NCBI RefSeq assembly: GCF_027595985.1
Contig: NC_073306.1
Span: 103,259,484 to 103,323,483 of the forward strand
Source of the DNA: Sorex araneus
Lineage: Eukaryota; Chordata; Mammalia; Eulipotyphla; Soricidae
Length of the DNA: 64,000 nucleotides
Direction of reading: 5' to 3'
Shown: one piece after another, positions 33,636 through 45,457 of the stretch
How positions within the stretch are numbered: position 1 is the first letter of the stretch
How the letters are laid out: each line of letters begins with the position of its first letter
Made by a program: the position numbers and the translations under genes
The notes under the pieces: generated by a model
Told to the model about the DNA's origin: nothing
Databases searched by the model: none
What the model saw: the letters and a program-made list of their open reading frames with translations, nothing else

Positions 33636-34280
33636 GGAAGAGAGCCTGGCTGTCTTCCCCGGCACCCCTCAGAGGGGGTGGGTTTCAGTTCCCTCCCGCT
33701 CCCAGCAGAGCCGCTGTGGCCGAAGACCTCTAGAGCCTAGCCAAAGCCATGCTCAAGGCCCCTCTCCACACATTCAGATGAGCCTCATGCTTGAAGGAAC
33801 CGGCAGAGGAACCCAGGTATGTGGGACCCGGGGCTGAGACCTCCAAGCCTGCTCAGATTGGGACTGGGCCTCTTCCACTCAGATTCCCCGTTTTCCAGTA
33901 GCTAGGGGGTCACACCCAGGGACTGCCTCTGGCACCATGCAATTCCACCAACGGCCAACACCCAGAGACTATAAAACCAAGCTCCCGGAAGCGACATTTT
34001 ATAGCCTAGTTCTCCCTCTGGGAGAACCTGACAAGCTACGGAGAGTTTCCTACCCACATGGGAGAGCCTTGCAAACTCCCCATGGCATATTCATATGACA
34101 AATCCAGTAACGAGATTGGTCTCATTCCCCTGACCCTGAAAGAGCCTCCAATGCGGCACCATTGGAAAAGACGATTAAAGAGAGGCTTCTAAAATCTCAG
34201 GGCTAGCATGAATGGAGACGTTACTGAGACCGCTCGAGAAATTCGACAATCAACGGGATGATGATGCTGATGATGATGAT
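33636..34280 (+). mobile_element. full-length family C retroposon (645 bp) with GAT tail and 12-bp duplication
   Basis: It is flanked by gattctattact at 33624-33635 and 34281-34292, both perfect. The 5' end (gagcctggctgtcttcc) matches the 5' ends of the copies at 12853 and 15880. The middle has an agactataaaaccaagctcc block. The 3' third shares blocks with SINE-B (gggagaacctgacaagctac, ggcatattcatatgaca, ggagacgttactgagaccgc), with about 95 bp extra in between. The element ends in a (TGATGA)n-like run, not poly(A). It has no coding capacity I can see, so it must use an enzyme supplied elsewhere. Confidence 0.8.
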
Positions 34281-34429
34281 GATTCTATTACTATGAGTGT
34301 CTATGATAACAGATTATACATTTTTTGTTTGACATTAAGTTATACATTTTATCCTCGATTTAATTTTCTTTAGAAAAAAATTCTTCATTTAACATTGAAA
34401 AGTCAATATGTAGTCATTAAAAGAACTGG

Positions 34430-34530
34430 GAGACCTGACCAAGGCTTTCTAGGTGTGCCATCTCAGGAAAGTTAACTTCTATAAGCCTTAGCTTCTTCTG
34501 TGTAGAAAGAAGACTCATTTGTTTGAGATT
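34430..34530 (+). repeat. possible MIR core
   Basis: The text ctcaggaaagttaacttcta, then agccttagcttcttctgtg resembles the MIR core (...gggcaagttacttaacctctctg...). Confidence 0.45.
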
Positions 34531-34534
34531 CATT

Positions 34535-34830
34535 CCTTTAATAAATTCCTTCATTCCTTCAGTGTTACTGAACACTTTCTATATGGACAACGTTGTGCTA
34601 GGTATCTGGGTTATAAAACAAGAACCCTGACTCTAGGAGCTTACAATTTAATAGTGGACATAAATGACAGATAGGTAAGTACACAAATAACCAATTCCAT
34701 TGTGATAAACTGTGCTGTGGTGGTTTTACCTAGACAGACAATGTCAGGGAAGATTTCCTGAGAGAGGGCCAATATGTAAGCTGAGTCTGAGGGATGAGTT
34801 TGTAGGCACCATCTACTCTTCTAAAGAAAA
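34535..34830 (-). repeat. L2 3' end remnant
   Basis: The phrases cattccttcagtgttactga, gtgctaggtatctgggtta and ctctaggagcttacaattta follow the reverse complement of the mammalian L2 3' end (last exon-like region). Confidence 0.75.
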
Positions 34831-34999
34831 GAAGGGATGCCAATGTGGCTGAAACTGATATACTGGAGTCCCTATCTCATAGTGCTGAAATAGTAAACGA
34901 GATAATAAAGCAGTTTACTCAGTGATCAGCAAAGAGAAACAAAGATGGTGAAGAACACCTTCTGGTTTGTTGTAGACAACATATGAAGACACACCCTGC

Positions 35000-35150
35000 A
35001 ATCCAGTGGTTGTAAAATTAGCTTTCATCCAAATTACCTGGAGGTCTTGGTAACCCATAGATTACCCAGTTCCTATTCAGAAAGTGTAGTATGAAGCAGA
35101 TGATCAGATAATTAGTATATCTACCAATCAGCCAGGTGTTCCTGCTGCTG
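35000..35150 (+). repeat. MER5-type DNA transposon remnant
   Basis: It begins cagtggttgtaaaattagc, then caaattacctggaggtcttg and cccagttcctattcagaaa, in the order of MER5A/B elements. Confidence 0.65.
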
Positions 35151-35799
35151 TAGGGATAGGGGTGGAGAAGAATGGGTACGTGGCCAAGAGATATGGAACC
35201 ACTTTGGTTACAATTATTGTAAATTGTCCTAAATGACTCTCAACCAAAAAACAAACCTCTCACAATGTTCAGCTCTGGATTTTACAAAAAGAATAGCCTC
35301 TTGCTAATAATTTGATAAAATTGTTAGTAACTTTTAGAATGAGAAAAGACTCTCAAATAATTCCCCACCATTCATTTTCACAAAAGACAAGCACAAGGAC
35401 TAGAAAAGGTAACAAAGTTGACTAAGAAATGGGATGGATGACTTGGAAATGAAGAGCTTTGGCCATGCAGAGCTAGCTTTTGGAGTCTTCCATATAGATG
35501 CAGCCCAAGGCAACTTCTGGCAACTGTCTGTTTGCTTCTCACACAGGCAGATGGCCAAGGGAAGTCTGTTTTTTGTTAAACTCAAAAAAAAAAAAAACAA
35601 CTAAATGGATTGTTGGAATAAATATATATTTCAAAAATCAAGATAAATTCAATAAAATATATTTTTCAAAGAAAATAGACACTAGTACAACTTTATCTCT
35701 TCTTAGCCATTCTCTTGTGGCAATATTTAAAATACAACTAAAATAACAAAAGCAATAAGTTTTTATTAGTTTATAGTTGCGTTAGAGAAAAGGTCATCC
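35151..35799. other. intergenic, nothing recognised
   Basis: A/T-rich with an A14 run at 35583. No gene. Confidence 0.4.
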
Positions 35800-35940
35800 C
35801 CTCACTGGATCCTCACCACCTAATTAAGAAGTAGGTTCTAGTCGATTTTATTTCCTAAATTAAGACTCAAGGCACAGAAAATCTAATAACTTGATGTAGA
35901 TTAAAGCACTAGGATTTGAACCCTAGAAGAAGGATTTGAA
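35800..35940 (-). repeat. MIR remnant
   Basis: The text aagactcaaggcacagaaaa, then gcactaggatttgaaccct matches the reverse complement of MIR. Confidence 0.7.
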
Positions 35941-36630
35941 TCAAATATGACTCCAGGAGCTTGGGCTCCCAATGACATTAACAATGAATAATTCAATCAC
36001 TTCCAAACTAAATCTGAGGTTAACTGTTAAGATATTTACAACAAAAACAAAGACATTATTGAAATGAGTAATTGCAAACTCTGAGAACAGAGATGCCCCG
36101 AGGAAACTACCCAATGCACTTACTAACTCGCTGCAAATGAACGAACCCTCCTTTGACAAGAACACCCAACAGTAACTTTTATCCAGAGTTGATATTTCAA
36201 GTTAGATGAGGAATATGCCAAAGCAGGTTTTCCAAAAATAAAAAGCAGCTGAGTCATCAAGGTCCTTCAGAGGAAACGAACATCTCTTGGGGGTCATAAA
36301 CCTTGGTTTCTGGCTGAAGGGGTGCAAGGATGGAATGAGAAAGGGGTGTGCCCACCAGACACCGGAGTAAGGCTGGGGAAGGCCAAAGTTTGCTTCCTTA
36401 ATTATTCGCAGAATAGATGTAGTCATACTAGCTCCAGGACAGAAAAGCTAGAAGCTATGACCCGACCCTGGCTACCTGGGGTGGGTGGGAAGCATGTTTA
36501 GGATGAAGATCTCTTAAAGGAAATATCTGAAGCTCCTATGGAAAGATTTTCAAAGATGCCCAGTCATGATGCTTCATCCTCTCATCCAAACTCTCCCACC
36601 CCCCAATAAACATAAAGTGGTAAAGAAAGA
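35941..36630. other. upstream flank of ZNF365, nothing recognised
   Basis: Unique-looking sequence between the last old repeat and the GT array before the promoter. It may hold regulatory DNA, but I see no specific site. Confidence 0.4.
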
Positions 36631-36631
36631 G

Positions 36632-36632
<1 letters not shown>

Positions 36633-36667
<35 letters not shown>
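36633..36667. repeat. (GT)n microsatellite upstream of the CpG island
   Basis: About 17 GT units, roughly 350 bp upstream of the inferred transcription start. Confidence 0.95.
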
Positions 36668-36669
<2 letters not shown>

Positions 36670-36999
36670 CCTTGAGGGGAGGGGTGGGTGGCTTGCTTGC
36701 CAGGGCCTGCAGAAAGCGATGTGGATGGAGGCTGGCACGCATCCCTCCTTTCCTCCCTGCGGAGCCATCCCCGCATGCCTCCCTGTGATGTCAGTGGAAT
36801 CCTGAGCCCGTGCCCGCTCCCCTGCTGGGAGAGGTGCACCGGGCAGCTGGGCAGGGCCAAGGTGTCCCTCCAGGACCCCAGCGGGCGTTCGCTCTGGGAG
36901 GGCGCGAATCCCCAGCAGCTGGCAGCACCGCCCCCGCTGGCCCGCGCCACGCTCCGCCCTGGCCGCCGCTCGTCCGGGCGCGGGGGTGCGGGGAGGCGG

Positions 37000-37146
37000 G
37001 AGGGGGCCCGGTTCAGCCTGATTTACGGCTCTGCTGAAAACCGCTTCGCTCCCGCAGCAGCAGCACCGGCCGCCGCCGCAGCAGCAGCAGCATTAGCCGC
37101 AGCAGCAGCAGCAGCGGCAGCAGCAGTGGCTGCAGCAACAAGTCGG
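37000..37146 (+). other. ZNF365: ZNF365 exon 1, non-coding (5' end approximate)
   Basis: A strong donor, CGG|GTAAGT, lies at 37146/37147 in the CpG island. The next good acceptor downstream, at 38960/38961, leads 13 bases later to the ZNF365 start codon. So exon 1 is inferred to be 5'UTR. Its 5' limit is not visible and 37000 is a guess. The 3' part is made of CAG and GCC triplets (see the repeat at 37056). Confidence 0.6.
37056..37140. repeat. CAG/GCN triplet tract in exon 1
   Basis: Runs of gcagcagcag, ccgccgccg and gcagcagcagcagcag interrupted by cattagcc and cggcagc. In one plus frame it encodes an alanine run, in the minus strand leucine and alanine runs. Confidence 0.9.
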
Positions 37147-38960
37147 GTAAGTGGCTGCCCCTGAGCTTTGGTGTCTGCGGCCCGGCTCCGGGGGCGCGGT
37201 GGAGGCGACTGGCAGTGGGGACTGGGGCCGGGCGTTGGGTCCTGTCCTGCAGCACGGCGAGGTTTGGGCTTCTCGGCCCCCACCTGCAGGAACTCACGTT
37301 CCCACTCTGGCCGCCCAGTGCTAGCACGCAGCGAAGTGGGGGCGGGGAAGAGCCAGGACCTCCCACACCCCCAGGCATGGTTCTGGATGTCCAGCCCTGC
37401 GCTGGGGCTTTTTCGTGAACCCAAAGACTGGGGTTTCCACTGGGCCCTGGAGAGCTTGCCTGCTCCGGGAGTGCGTGACACCTAGTTCTACAACCAGACA
37501 TGCTAGTGCTTTCCCATTGCCCCAGGACTTCACCTTCCTTCCCGGCTCACCTGCTAGTGCAGGAGGGTTTGCATCCAGTTCCCAGAAAACGGTGGCGAAA
37601 TGGTCCGTGTAGCACAGGAAGAGGTTCCTGGTTATAAGGGCCAGAGGCTGATTAACCTGGAAGCTTTCCCTGGTTGTCTGGAGGCAATTTGCCTCTCTGC
37701 TATTTGAAGAGTTTGTACACTCAACGATTCCCCGCCCCCCCCCACCCCCCCGGTCTATAAGCTTAACTGAGCTCCCTCTTTGGGGGGCCCAGTGCTTGTT
37801 GCATTTAAGAGGAAACCATTTCTGGAGGGACTAGATATGTACTGCTTGCAGAATTGAGTTGCTAGCAGTCATCTGTTGCTAGGACTAAGATAATAAATTC
37901 GTATAAGGAAACAAGAAGTTCCTGGTATGAAGAGTTATGCTGATACCTACCTGGTTCAAATGTTGTCCATCTCTAAAGGTTATCTTATTAAAGTAGGGTC
38001 AGAGAAAATATACTCGCACATGGAATACTCTTGGCCATGACTAAGGCCCCACTATCAAATGATATACAGGTTCCCAAATTTTAGTAAATATGGAGTAAGG
38101 GGGGGATGGTGAGAGATATAATTGTTATGATCACACTTTAATTTTTGCGATCGCAGCAGTAGTTTACAAAATTGAAGGCAAAATCTCAGGTTGAAAAATT
38201 TCTAGTTGGCATCGTGTGCTTAGTGCCAACTGTGCCCAACTTGAGTTGTAATGTTTAAGTAAATATTAAATCTGTATATATGTATATATCATATACATAT
38301 GAATTATAACTCAAGTCGGATCATAACTTATATATTATATGTAGATAAATATACATATATGCATATCTGTCTATGTGTATGTGGGACGCAATGTCTGAAC
38401 CTGTTCTTTGAGGGCCTAATTTGACAGTTCATGTGAGTCTCCTTTATTTTATGAATTCATGCTTATCAAGATTGTATCAGTGACAGAGGGAATTGTGTGT
38501 AGTTAGTGTACAAAATTCAGGACAGCAGGAAACTTGAACTGCACTTTTGAATTTGTCTCCTTCCATCTGGCCTTAGATTAATTACTTTACCTTTTTGCTC
38601 CAATTTTCTCATCTGTGAAAATAGATTGTGTTAATTCCCTCCCTCACAGTTTTTTAAATCCAGACAGGTATTGGCAGACTTTTATACAAAGGCCGAAGGG
38701 TAAGTTGTGCGGGTATTAAAGTCTCTCTCTTCACTTCTTAACTTCGCTTTGATGCACAAGCAACAGTAGGCAATACAGAAATGAGTAGGTGTGCCTGGAT
38801 TTTACCCAGGAGTTACAGGTAATTAATTTTTATGTAATATGCAAAAGTCATTTGAAATGGCACAAAAGCCTTTGCATTCATGGAGATGAGCAGCCAGAGC
38901 CATTTCAGGAGCACTGTTTAAGCAGACATGTAAATCACCTGTTTTATTTCCGCTGCACAG
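37147..38960 (+). other. ZNF365: ZNF365 intron 1
   Basis: It starts GTAAGT and ends cgctgCACAG. Contents: the 3' part of the CpG island, a C-rich run at 37735-37752, TA-rich sequence at 38270-38370, and a probable plus-strand MIR at 38545-38665 (gattaattactttaccttt, then tctcatctgtgaaaat). Confidence 0.7.
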
Positions 38961-38973
38961 GACTCTCAGAGTA

Positions 38974-39716
38974 ATGCAACAGAAGGCTTTTGAGGAAAGC
39001 AGATATCCCTGGCAGGAATCCTTGGAGAATGTTGCTGTGTGCCTACCATTCCGCTGCCCAAGGTGTGGAGACCATACCAGATTTCGAAGCCTGTCATCGT
39101 TGAGGGCCCACCTAGAATTCAGTCACAGCTACCAGGAAAGAACACTCTTGACAAAATGCAGCCTCTTTCCATCCCTCAAAGACACAGACCTCGTCACTTG
39201 TTCAGAACCCCTGAAACAAGGAAAATTACAATGCAGTGGCAATGTGGTGAAGCAGAAACCCAGCTATGTTAACTTGTATAGTTTTGCACACGAGCAGTCC
39301 CAGGACAGGAAGCCTTTCGAGGTGGTGGCAGAGAGACCTGTGTCCTATGTGCAGACCTATACTGCAGTGGACCTGCGTGCAGACTCGCTGGATGGACTGC
39401 AGTCAAGTCCTGGACTTCCCACCTCAGACACCAAAGCTTCTTTCGAGGCCCACATCAGAGAAAAATTTAATCGGATGGTGGAAGCTGTAGACCGGACCAT
39501 TGAGAAGAGAATCGATAAGCTCACCAAAGAGTTAGCCCAGAAAACTGCTGAACTGTTGGAAGTCAGGGCCGCTTTTGTACAGCTGACTCAGAAAAAGCAG
39601 GAAGTTCAAAGAAGGGAGAGAGCCCTGAACAGACAGGTGGACGTAGCTGTGGAAATGATTGCTGTGCTCAGGCAACGCCTGACGGAATCCGAGGAGGAGC
39701 TTCTCAGGAAAGAAGA
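38974..39716 (+). CDS. ZNF365: ZNF365 coding exon 2 (N-terminal 247 codons)
   Basis: This exon (38961-39716) holds the start codon 13 bases after its acceptor and encodes MQQKAFEESRYPWQES onward, the recognisable N-terminus of mammalian ZNF365 (Su48/DBZ). One C2H2 zinc finger is visible: C28, C31, H46, H51 (spacing 2-14-4). Residues 52-150 look low in structure and rich in S and T. From about residue 155 an amphipathic coiled coil begins (EAHIREKFNRMVEAVDR...). The exon ends in the second base of a GAA codon at the donor GTAAGT, so intron retention would stop translation at once with TAA (248 residues). Known roles of the family: a centrosomal and coiled-coil protein that binds NDE1 and DISC1, affects cytokinesis and neurite growth, and supports recovery of stalled replication forks. 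The frame is fully open. Confidence 0.96.
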
Positions 39717-41305
39717 GTAAGTGGTGCTGAAACAGGATGCTAACCCCATGCTCTTAGGCAGTCCCTGCTCCCAAGTTGCAGGCAAATGTTAAGCAAGGTT
39801 TGGTTGTCATTACTTGTAGGTGCCTTGGCTGTATTTCTGATCGGTACAATTGAACCCAGGAGGCACTTTTTTTTTAACGTATTCTCTGTGTGGTCTGCAA
39901 CCCATCAACCTGGAAGTCAAAATAGCTGATTCGTATCATCTTGGGAGCTACAAATACTACTTTGGGAGACAGGAGTGGCACTCTCTGTGAGGGCTCCATT
40001 CCCCATGCCAAGCAAGGTTGAGTTGACTGGTAAGGCAATGCAGAAAGTGCCTGTTGGGTGAGGCACCAGCATGAGGACAAGGACAAGAACACATGATTCT
40101 TATGTTCAAATACAAATTAGGGTCTGTGCAATTATTTTAGCTTCTTTTCCATTTCGTTTCATATGCTCATGTTAATTAAATGTCAATAACTGAGAGTTCA
40201 TTCTATTATGATTTGAAAGAAGCAGACTGAGGAATCCCAAAGGGAGCTTTCTGATATTGCCATACTCCCATAATTTAAGTTGGGGAAGTTTCTTTTTGTC
40301 AAATGCCATGTGGTACTAGAGTAAATCTTTCCTGCTCGCAAAATGTAGATACTGGCCTTCGCAAGTTTGAGATGATCATAGAAGCCATCACTTTAAAAAT
40401 GATCCTATTTGGAAAAGCATGTCCCTATCAATACGCATGGATTCAGCACAAACTAGAAATGTATGTGTATAGGGTATATTCCAAATACAGAATGTTGGGT
40501 TTAATTTGATTTTAAATGGGGATTAGAACTCATAGACTCAACGGACTTCAAAAATTGATATACTAACACATCCCAGAAGGAAAGTTTCTAAATAATTTGA
40601 GTTTGATTATTGAGATTGAGTTAATTTAATACTTCCTTTGCCCTCTGGTATTTTTCTACCTGCGTTGAACGTAGAGTAATTAAAACTTCCCCTATTTCAT
40701 AAATGACCGAGAAACCTGATATATTAGAGCGATCATCGCTGGCTATCTTACTAACTGTTGATATTCTATCTCAAGGGAAAGCCTATTCAACTCAGCTAGA
40801 TATACTGTTAAATTAGGTAGTGAGAACAGGTATGAATGTGCCACTGATTTATTTGCTTAGTATAGATATTAATTTCTTCTGGATTTTGGCATTTCCAGTT
40901 GGGAAGTTAGTACCTGGACCACTTTGCCACCTAGGTGATTAACACCACAGCATTGAAACCATGGTTGATGGGGCAGGTTGCCCTGTCAGCAGAGAAAGGA
41001 GTAGAATTAGATATGGGATATTTCACATGTGATGCAAAACCAGTAAATTTAAAAGGTAACCAAAATTTCTCTGTTTGTAATTTTGTATTTCTATAAGTAA
41101 TCATTAAAGTGGGATTTGAGGTAAGGGTTGCCTAGACCTAGAGAATGGGAAGAATGAAGATGACAAAATAGGTCGAGGATTAAATAGTTACATGTAGTCT
41201 AGGTTTTAGGTCTATCTTAATATAGTTAGGTCTAGTGATACAAATAAATCTAAGTCATTGTCAAATATCTAACTTGTTTGTAGTGCTAAGCTCAAGATTT
41301 CTATC

Positions 41306-41550
41306 TGTCACTGTCACTGTCATCCCTTTGCTCATCGATTTTTCGAGCGGGCACCAGTAATGTCTCTCATTGAGAGACTTATTGTTACTGTTTTGGCATA
41401 TCCAATACACACAAGTAGCTTGCCAGGCTCTGCCAAGCGGCCTCGATACTCTTGGTGGCTTGCCGGGCTCTCCGAGAGGGGCGGAGGAATCAAACTCGGG
41501 TAGGCCTCGTGAGAGGCGAACGGCCAACCACTGTGCTATCGCTCTGGCTT
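41306..41550 (-). repeat. SINE-B copy, near full length
   Basis: The plus strand starts with three CTGTCA units (tail) and ends with the head (gctatcgctctggctt). High CpG content suggests a young copy. Confidence 0.9.
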
Positions 41551-41693
41551 ATGAAAAAGTGGGCAATATATTGATCAAAATGGCAATGTGTTATAATTAG
41601 TCTGGTGTTATTATCTAAGGACATTTGAAAAACAAATGTATCTATGAATGAGCAACAGAGACATTTAACAGGGTAGAAGTTCCCTATTGGGGA

Positions 41694-41765
41694 TGTGACT
41701 CAGTGGCAAAGCACATATTTTCCACCTATGAGACCCTGGGTTTGATCCCCAACACCACACACTCA
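41694..41765 (+). repeat. old tRNA-SINE head
   Basis: The text ggggatgtgactcagtggca and a B-box-like gggtttgatccccaacacca form a tRNA-like head of an older SINE type. A C-rich simple stretch follows to 41820. Confidence 0.55.
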
Positions 41766-43593
41766 CTTACCACCCACCCTCCCACCCACACAGTCCGCAT
41801 CCCGCCCCACCCCACCCCATGCCACACTAACCTCCGGAGATAGCCACTATTTACTTAGCTTAGTGAATGTTCTTCTTGACCTTTTTATGGTATGCATTCA
41901 ACATATGTATTTTGTGTTTATATTCTGTTTTCCCAAATGAAGCCATGACATAATCTTGTGCCATTTGTGTGTGGAATTTGCTTTTGTTTTCATATACTGT
42001 CTTGAGGGCTTCTTCAGTTTGTTATAGCATAAAATTGTGTCACTTCTTTTGGCCATTGCATGGTAGTCCATGATGTGTCATGACTGGTTTTAATCAGTTT
42101 AGTTATAAATATACCTATTTATAAATAAATAAATAGATATATTTATCTTTGTTTTTTATTTATTTATATTTATTTAGCTTTGTTTAATGTTTCTAGTGTG
42201 TTCAGTGTTAGTAATAGTGCCTCAGTTAGTGTCCTTAAATGGTTTCGTTCATATTATTTTTCTAAGAATGTCTGAACATCAATTTTGAGACGGTCTTCAG
42301 TATGACATTTTCTGGTAGTAGAAAAACAGATAAATGGCTTTTAAAAAATGACACCAATTAAAATGACAGTACTATGGCATGGTCTTAAACTTTCTAATAT
42401 TAAAAAAAAACACAAAGTCTTTATTTTTCTGTCATCACTTGGCTTTCTTTTTGGCCCATTCCATCAGCTTTTCTATTCAAGCATCAAATAATCCCTCTTT
42501 CTGTATATAAAATAGGACTGAAAGAGTCTTATTTACAGCAAAAACACTAGAGTTCTTGGTCTGAGAGAGCAGTTGTGTTTAGAGTCCTCAGTTCCTATAC
42601 TGTTGTCTTGCCACCTTCCCTCCTCCATGGGCAGGCTGCCCATCTTTCAAACTACTGATATCTGATTGACTGGCCTAAATATCACTGCCAGGGCCAAGCC
42701 CTCTCCTCCTACCACACTTCCACAGAGATGCACCATCAAAACAAGGGGCAGCCTTTTGGTTGTGTCTTGAGGGAAGACCCTATGTGGCTAAGGAATTCAC
42801 CAGAAATGGCTAGATCCTTCCAGATGAGCTCTCAAGGCCTATTTGTGAAAGAAGTAGGTTGTTACAATTCCATTTCAGATTGACTTAAGCTCTGGGGATA
42901 CAGATGGTAGAATTGATTTTTAAAAAATGAAACAGTTGGTATTTAACATTCAAACAAGGCTCTCTTGCTTATGGATTTTCCCTCCTCAAGTTTAAAAATT
43001 CTTTCTTTCAAATGGAAATAAAAGATTCTAGAGCCAATTCTGCCCTGAGGCCATCTATTCATGGAACTAGCTTGAATTGTAGAAGTCATATTTAAACTGT
43101 ATTACAGAATAAATAGTTTAAATTGGCAGTCTCATTGTACCTCTATAGTGAGAAATTCATATATTTCTGGCATGAAAAGCCAAAAAAGAAGTTATTCATT
43201 GTCTGCCTAAAGTCTGTGCAACTTTGAAAGTCCTATTGAAATAGGTATTTACTTATTCAAGAGTACTTAGAGCTGTAGGGTAGCACTGCCCGTAATCATG
43301 TAAATCAATCCTACCAACCTTGGGGTAAGGTAACAAGGAATGCTGAATGTAGTGGTAATGGTAGCTGAAACTTGGCTGAATTTGCCACCTAGACTTTGAA
43401 GAAAACCGTACAAATAACAGTAATCCCACATTTGACTGCATATTATGTTGCTTGTACGATGGGGAAATCTTAAGGGGCAGCAGGGAAAAGACTGTGAAAG
43501 ATGACCCCTAAGGGGACTTTGTAATTTTAGAGCTTGTAACCTCTAAACCTTTAGAGAAAGTAACCTCTCCTTTAGTATAACTATCTCATCTTG

Positions 43594-43690
43594 GACTGGA
43601 AAGATTGCTCAACAGAGTAAGTGCATGTTTTGCCTGCAGAAAGTTTGGGTTCAATCTCTGGCACCACTGGGTATAACCCAAAAATCTCAA
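43594..43690 (+). repeat. SINE copy, internally shortened
   Basis: Head ggactggaaagattgctcaa, B-box-like gggttcaatctctggcacca, then directly the closing motif cactgggtataaccc and an A-rich tail. The middle of SINE-A is absent. Confidence 0.65.
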
Positions 43691-43759
43691 AAGAAAACAC
43701 ACCGAAAACAAACTAGTGCTCACCCCCCTCCCACACACACACAATAGGAAAGTACCATT

Positions 43760-43910
43760 GTTTTATAAGTCTGAAAAATTTAAGGCACAAAACAGTGGGA
43801 TGACTTGCCCAAGGATAACATTTATTGACAGTACTAAGACTGGAACCCAATTTCCCTGTGTTTTCTGCCGAGTCCGTTTCCCATTACTTTATTATGCCTT
43901 TGCCAGACTT
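43760..43910 (-). repeat. MIR remnant
   Basis: The text taaggcacaaaacagtggga, then gacttgcccaaggataacat and actggaacccaatttccctg matches the reverse complement of the MIR core. Confidence 0.75.
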
Positions 43911-44716
43911 TTAAAAATGTGATATTTGCCTAAAGCACCAAGACTTATGTAACACGGAATCTGGCCCGTTTTGTAATGGGCTTGCTGCTTTGCTATTTTG
44001 AGAGGGCTGCTGTGGTGACATCATTTTTATTTTGGATGAGATTAAAGAAAATGTCAGCTGACATCAAAGGTGCTGGGAGATGGGGATATGGAGGTGTCAT
44101 AAGTGTGGCTGTGATCTTCAGCTTCCGGAACACCAGCCTGGAGCTTTTAACTCCCCAGAAAGACTTTTAAGTTTACTCTCTGATCAGGGTGGAGCATGTG
44201 AGGCTGCCAGCTCTGACTGTGGTGAGGGCCTCTTTACAATTCCACCTATAATTTTCATCCTACTCCTTTGCTAGCTAGGGTAGATAAAATCTTTCCCTTC
44301 TTTCCTCATCAGTTACACTGCATGTAATCCAGAGTCATCCAGAAGACAAATCTAGGTTCGGGTAGATAACCTCATGAACCCAGTTCTTGCTTTCATGACA
44401 AGAATAGATCAGAAGGTAAAATATATATCAAGCAGATCACAAGGTGCATACAAAAGACATGTAAGGTTGTCGCCAGAGCAGGTAATGTCCATGTGGGCTT
44501 CTAGTTGTCGCCATCTGGTCTTTGAAAGTCAAGTTTTACCTGATAACATGCTTTGCATGGCTAAATCCTTTTGCTGCTTCATTACCTCTTTCCCTGGTTG
44601 AGTTACTAAAACTCTAAAGACAACTTGGTTTCCAAACTAGATCCATAGCTAGCAAGAAGATCAAGAAAAAAAAAGTTATATGTAGAATTCAGTGGGACAG
44701 GGTGGGGGTATCTGTT

Positions 44717-44816
44717 CTGCACTTTAATATGTTTATATAAATAGGATATTCTCTTTCCTGTGCTCCATGCATTTTAATATATTTATGTAAGTAGGGTATT
44801 ATCTTTCTGGGCTGTG
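44717..44816. repeat. imperfect two-copy tandem repeat, unit about 50 bp
   Basis: Copy 1 (44717-44765) and copy 2 (44766-44816) share cattttaatat, tttatgtaa-like and gtattatcttt-like blocks in the same order. Confidence 0.65.
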
Positions 44817-45098
44817 TTTCTTGCAGCTTTACAACCTAAATTACAAAATACTGGATTTTAAACAAGCCCTCTTAGAGATGACACTGGTTAAATGTGGAGA
44901 CCCAGAAACATTTTGGAATATTTAGAGCATGTCTTGTCTCCTGGCTCTTTTGTCAGTAACTTCTGCCTTTTACCTCTTTCTGTCACTCTGAGCTGAAGGA
45001 CTTAGTTTATAATTGTGGTCAGGTATACTTAGAACAGTTAGGAATGATTTGGCCTCCCCAGGAACAGTATGTTTTTTTTTATAGTTCTTAGTAAGAAT

Positions 45099-45190
45099 GC
45101 CAAAAACAGTAACAAGTCTCACAATGGAGACGTTACTGGTGCCCGCTCCATCAAATCGACGAGCAACAGGATGACAGTGATACAGTGATA
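45099..45190 (+). repeat. SINE-B 3' fragment
   Basis: It begins at gccaaaaacagtaacaagtc and runs to the CAGTGATACAGTGATA tail. The flanking duplicate agtaagaat lies at 45090-45098 and again from 45192. Confidence 0.85.
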
Positions 45191-45203
45191 CAGTAAGAAT
45201 GAT

Positions 45204-45443
45204 GGACTCGAGCGATAGCACAATGGGTGGGGCGTTTGCCTTGCACGCGGCCAACCCAGGTTTGATTCCTCCGTCTCTCTCAGAGAGCCTAGCATGCTAC
45301 GGAGAGTATCCCTCCTGCATGGCAGAGCCTGGCAGGCTACCCGTGGTGTATTTGATAATGCCAAAGACAGTAACAAGTCTCACAATGGAGATGTTACTGG
45401 TGCCCACTCAAGCAAATCGATGAACAATGGGATGACAGTGCTA
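45204..45443 (+). repeat. SINE-B full-length copy
   Basis: It is flanked by cagtaagaatgat (45191-45203 and 45444-45456). Head, body and ACAGTGCTA end are complete. It inserted at the duplication of the preceding fragment. Confidence 0.9.
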
Positions 45444-45457
45444 CAGTAAGAATGATA

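Larger units (their letters stand above)
36780..37420 (+). promoter_or_regulatory. ZNF365: CpG-island promoter of ZNF365
   Basis: The GC content and CpG density rise sharply here, with GC-box-like ccgcccccgctgg (36927-36939) and many cgcg and ccgcc motifs in the 36890-37080 part. There is no convincing TATA box. The island encloses the untranslated first exon and its donor at 37147, which fits a broad CpG-type promoter. The island boundary was judged by eye. Confidence 0.75.

Noticed and set aside
37013-37501. Two 150-160-codon minus-strand frames with Ala and Leu runs over the ZNF365 promoter
   Set aside because: They are the triplet tract and CpG island read backwards. No conserved domain seen.
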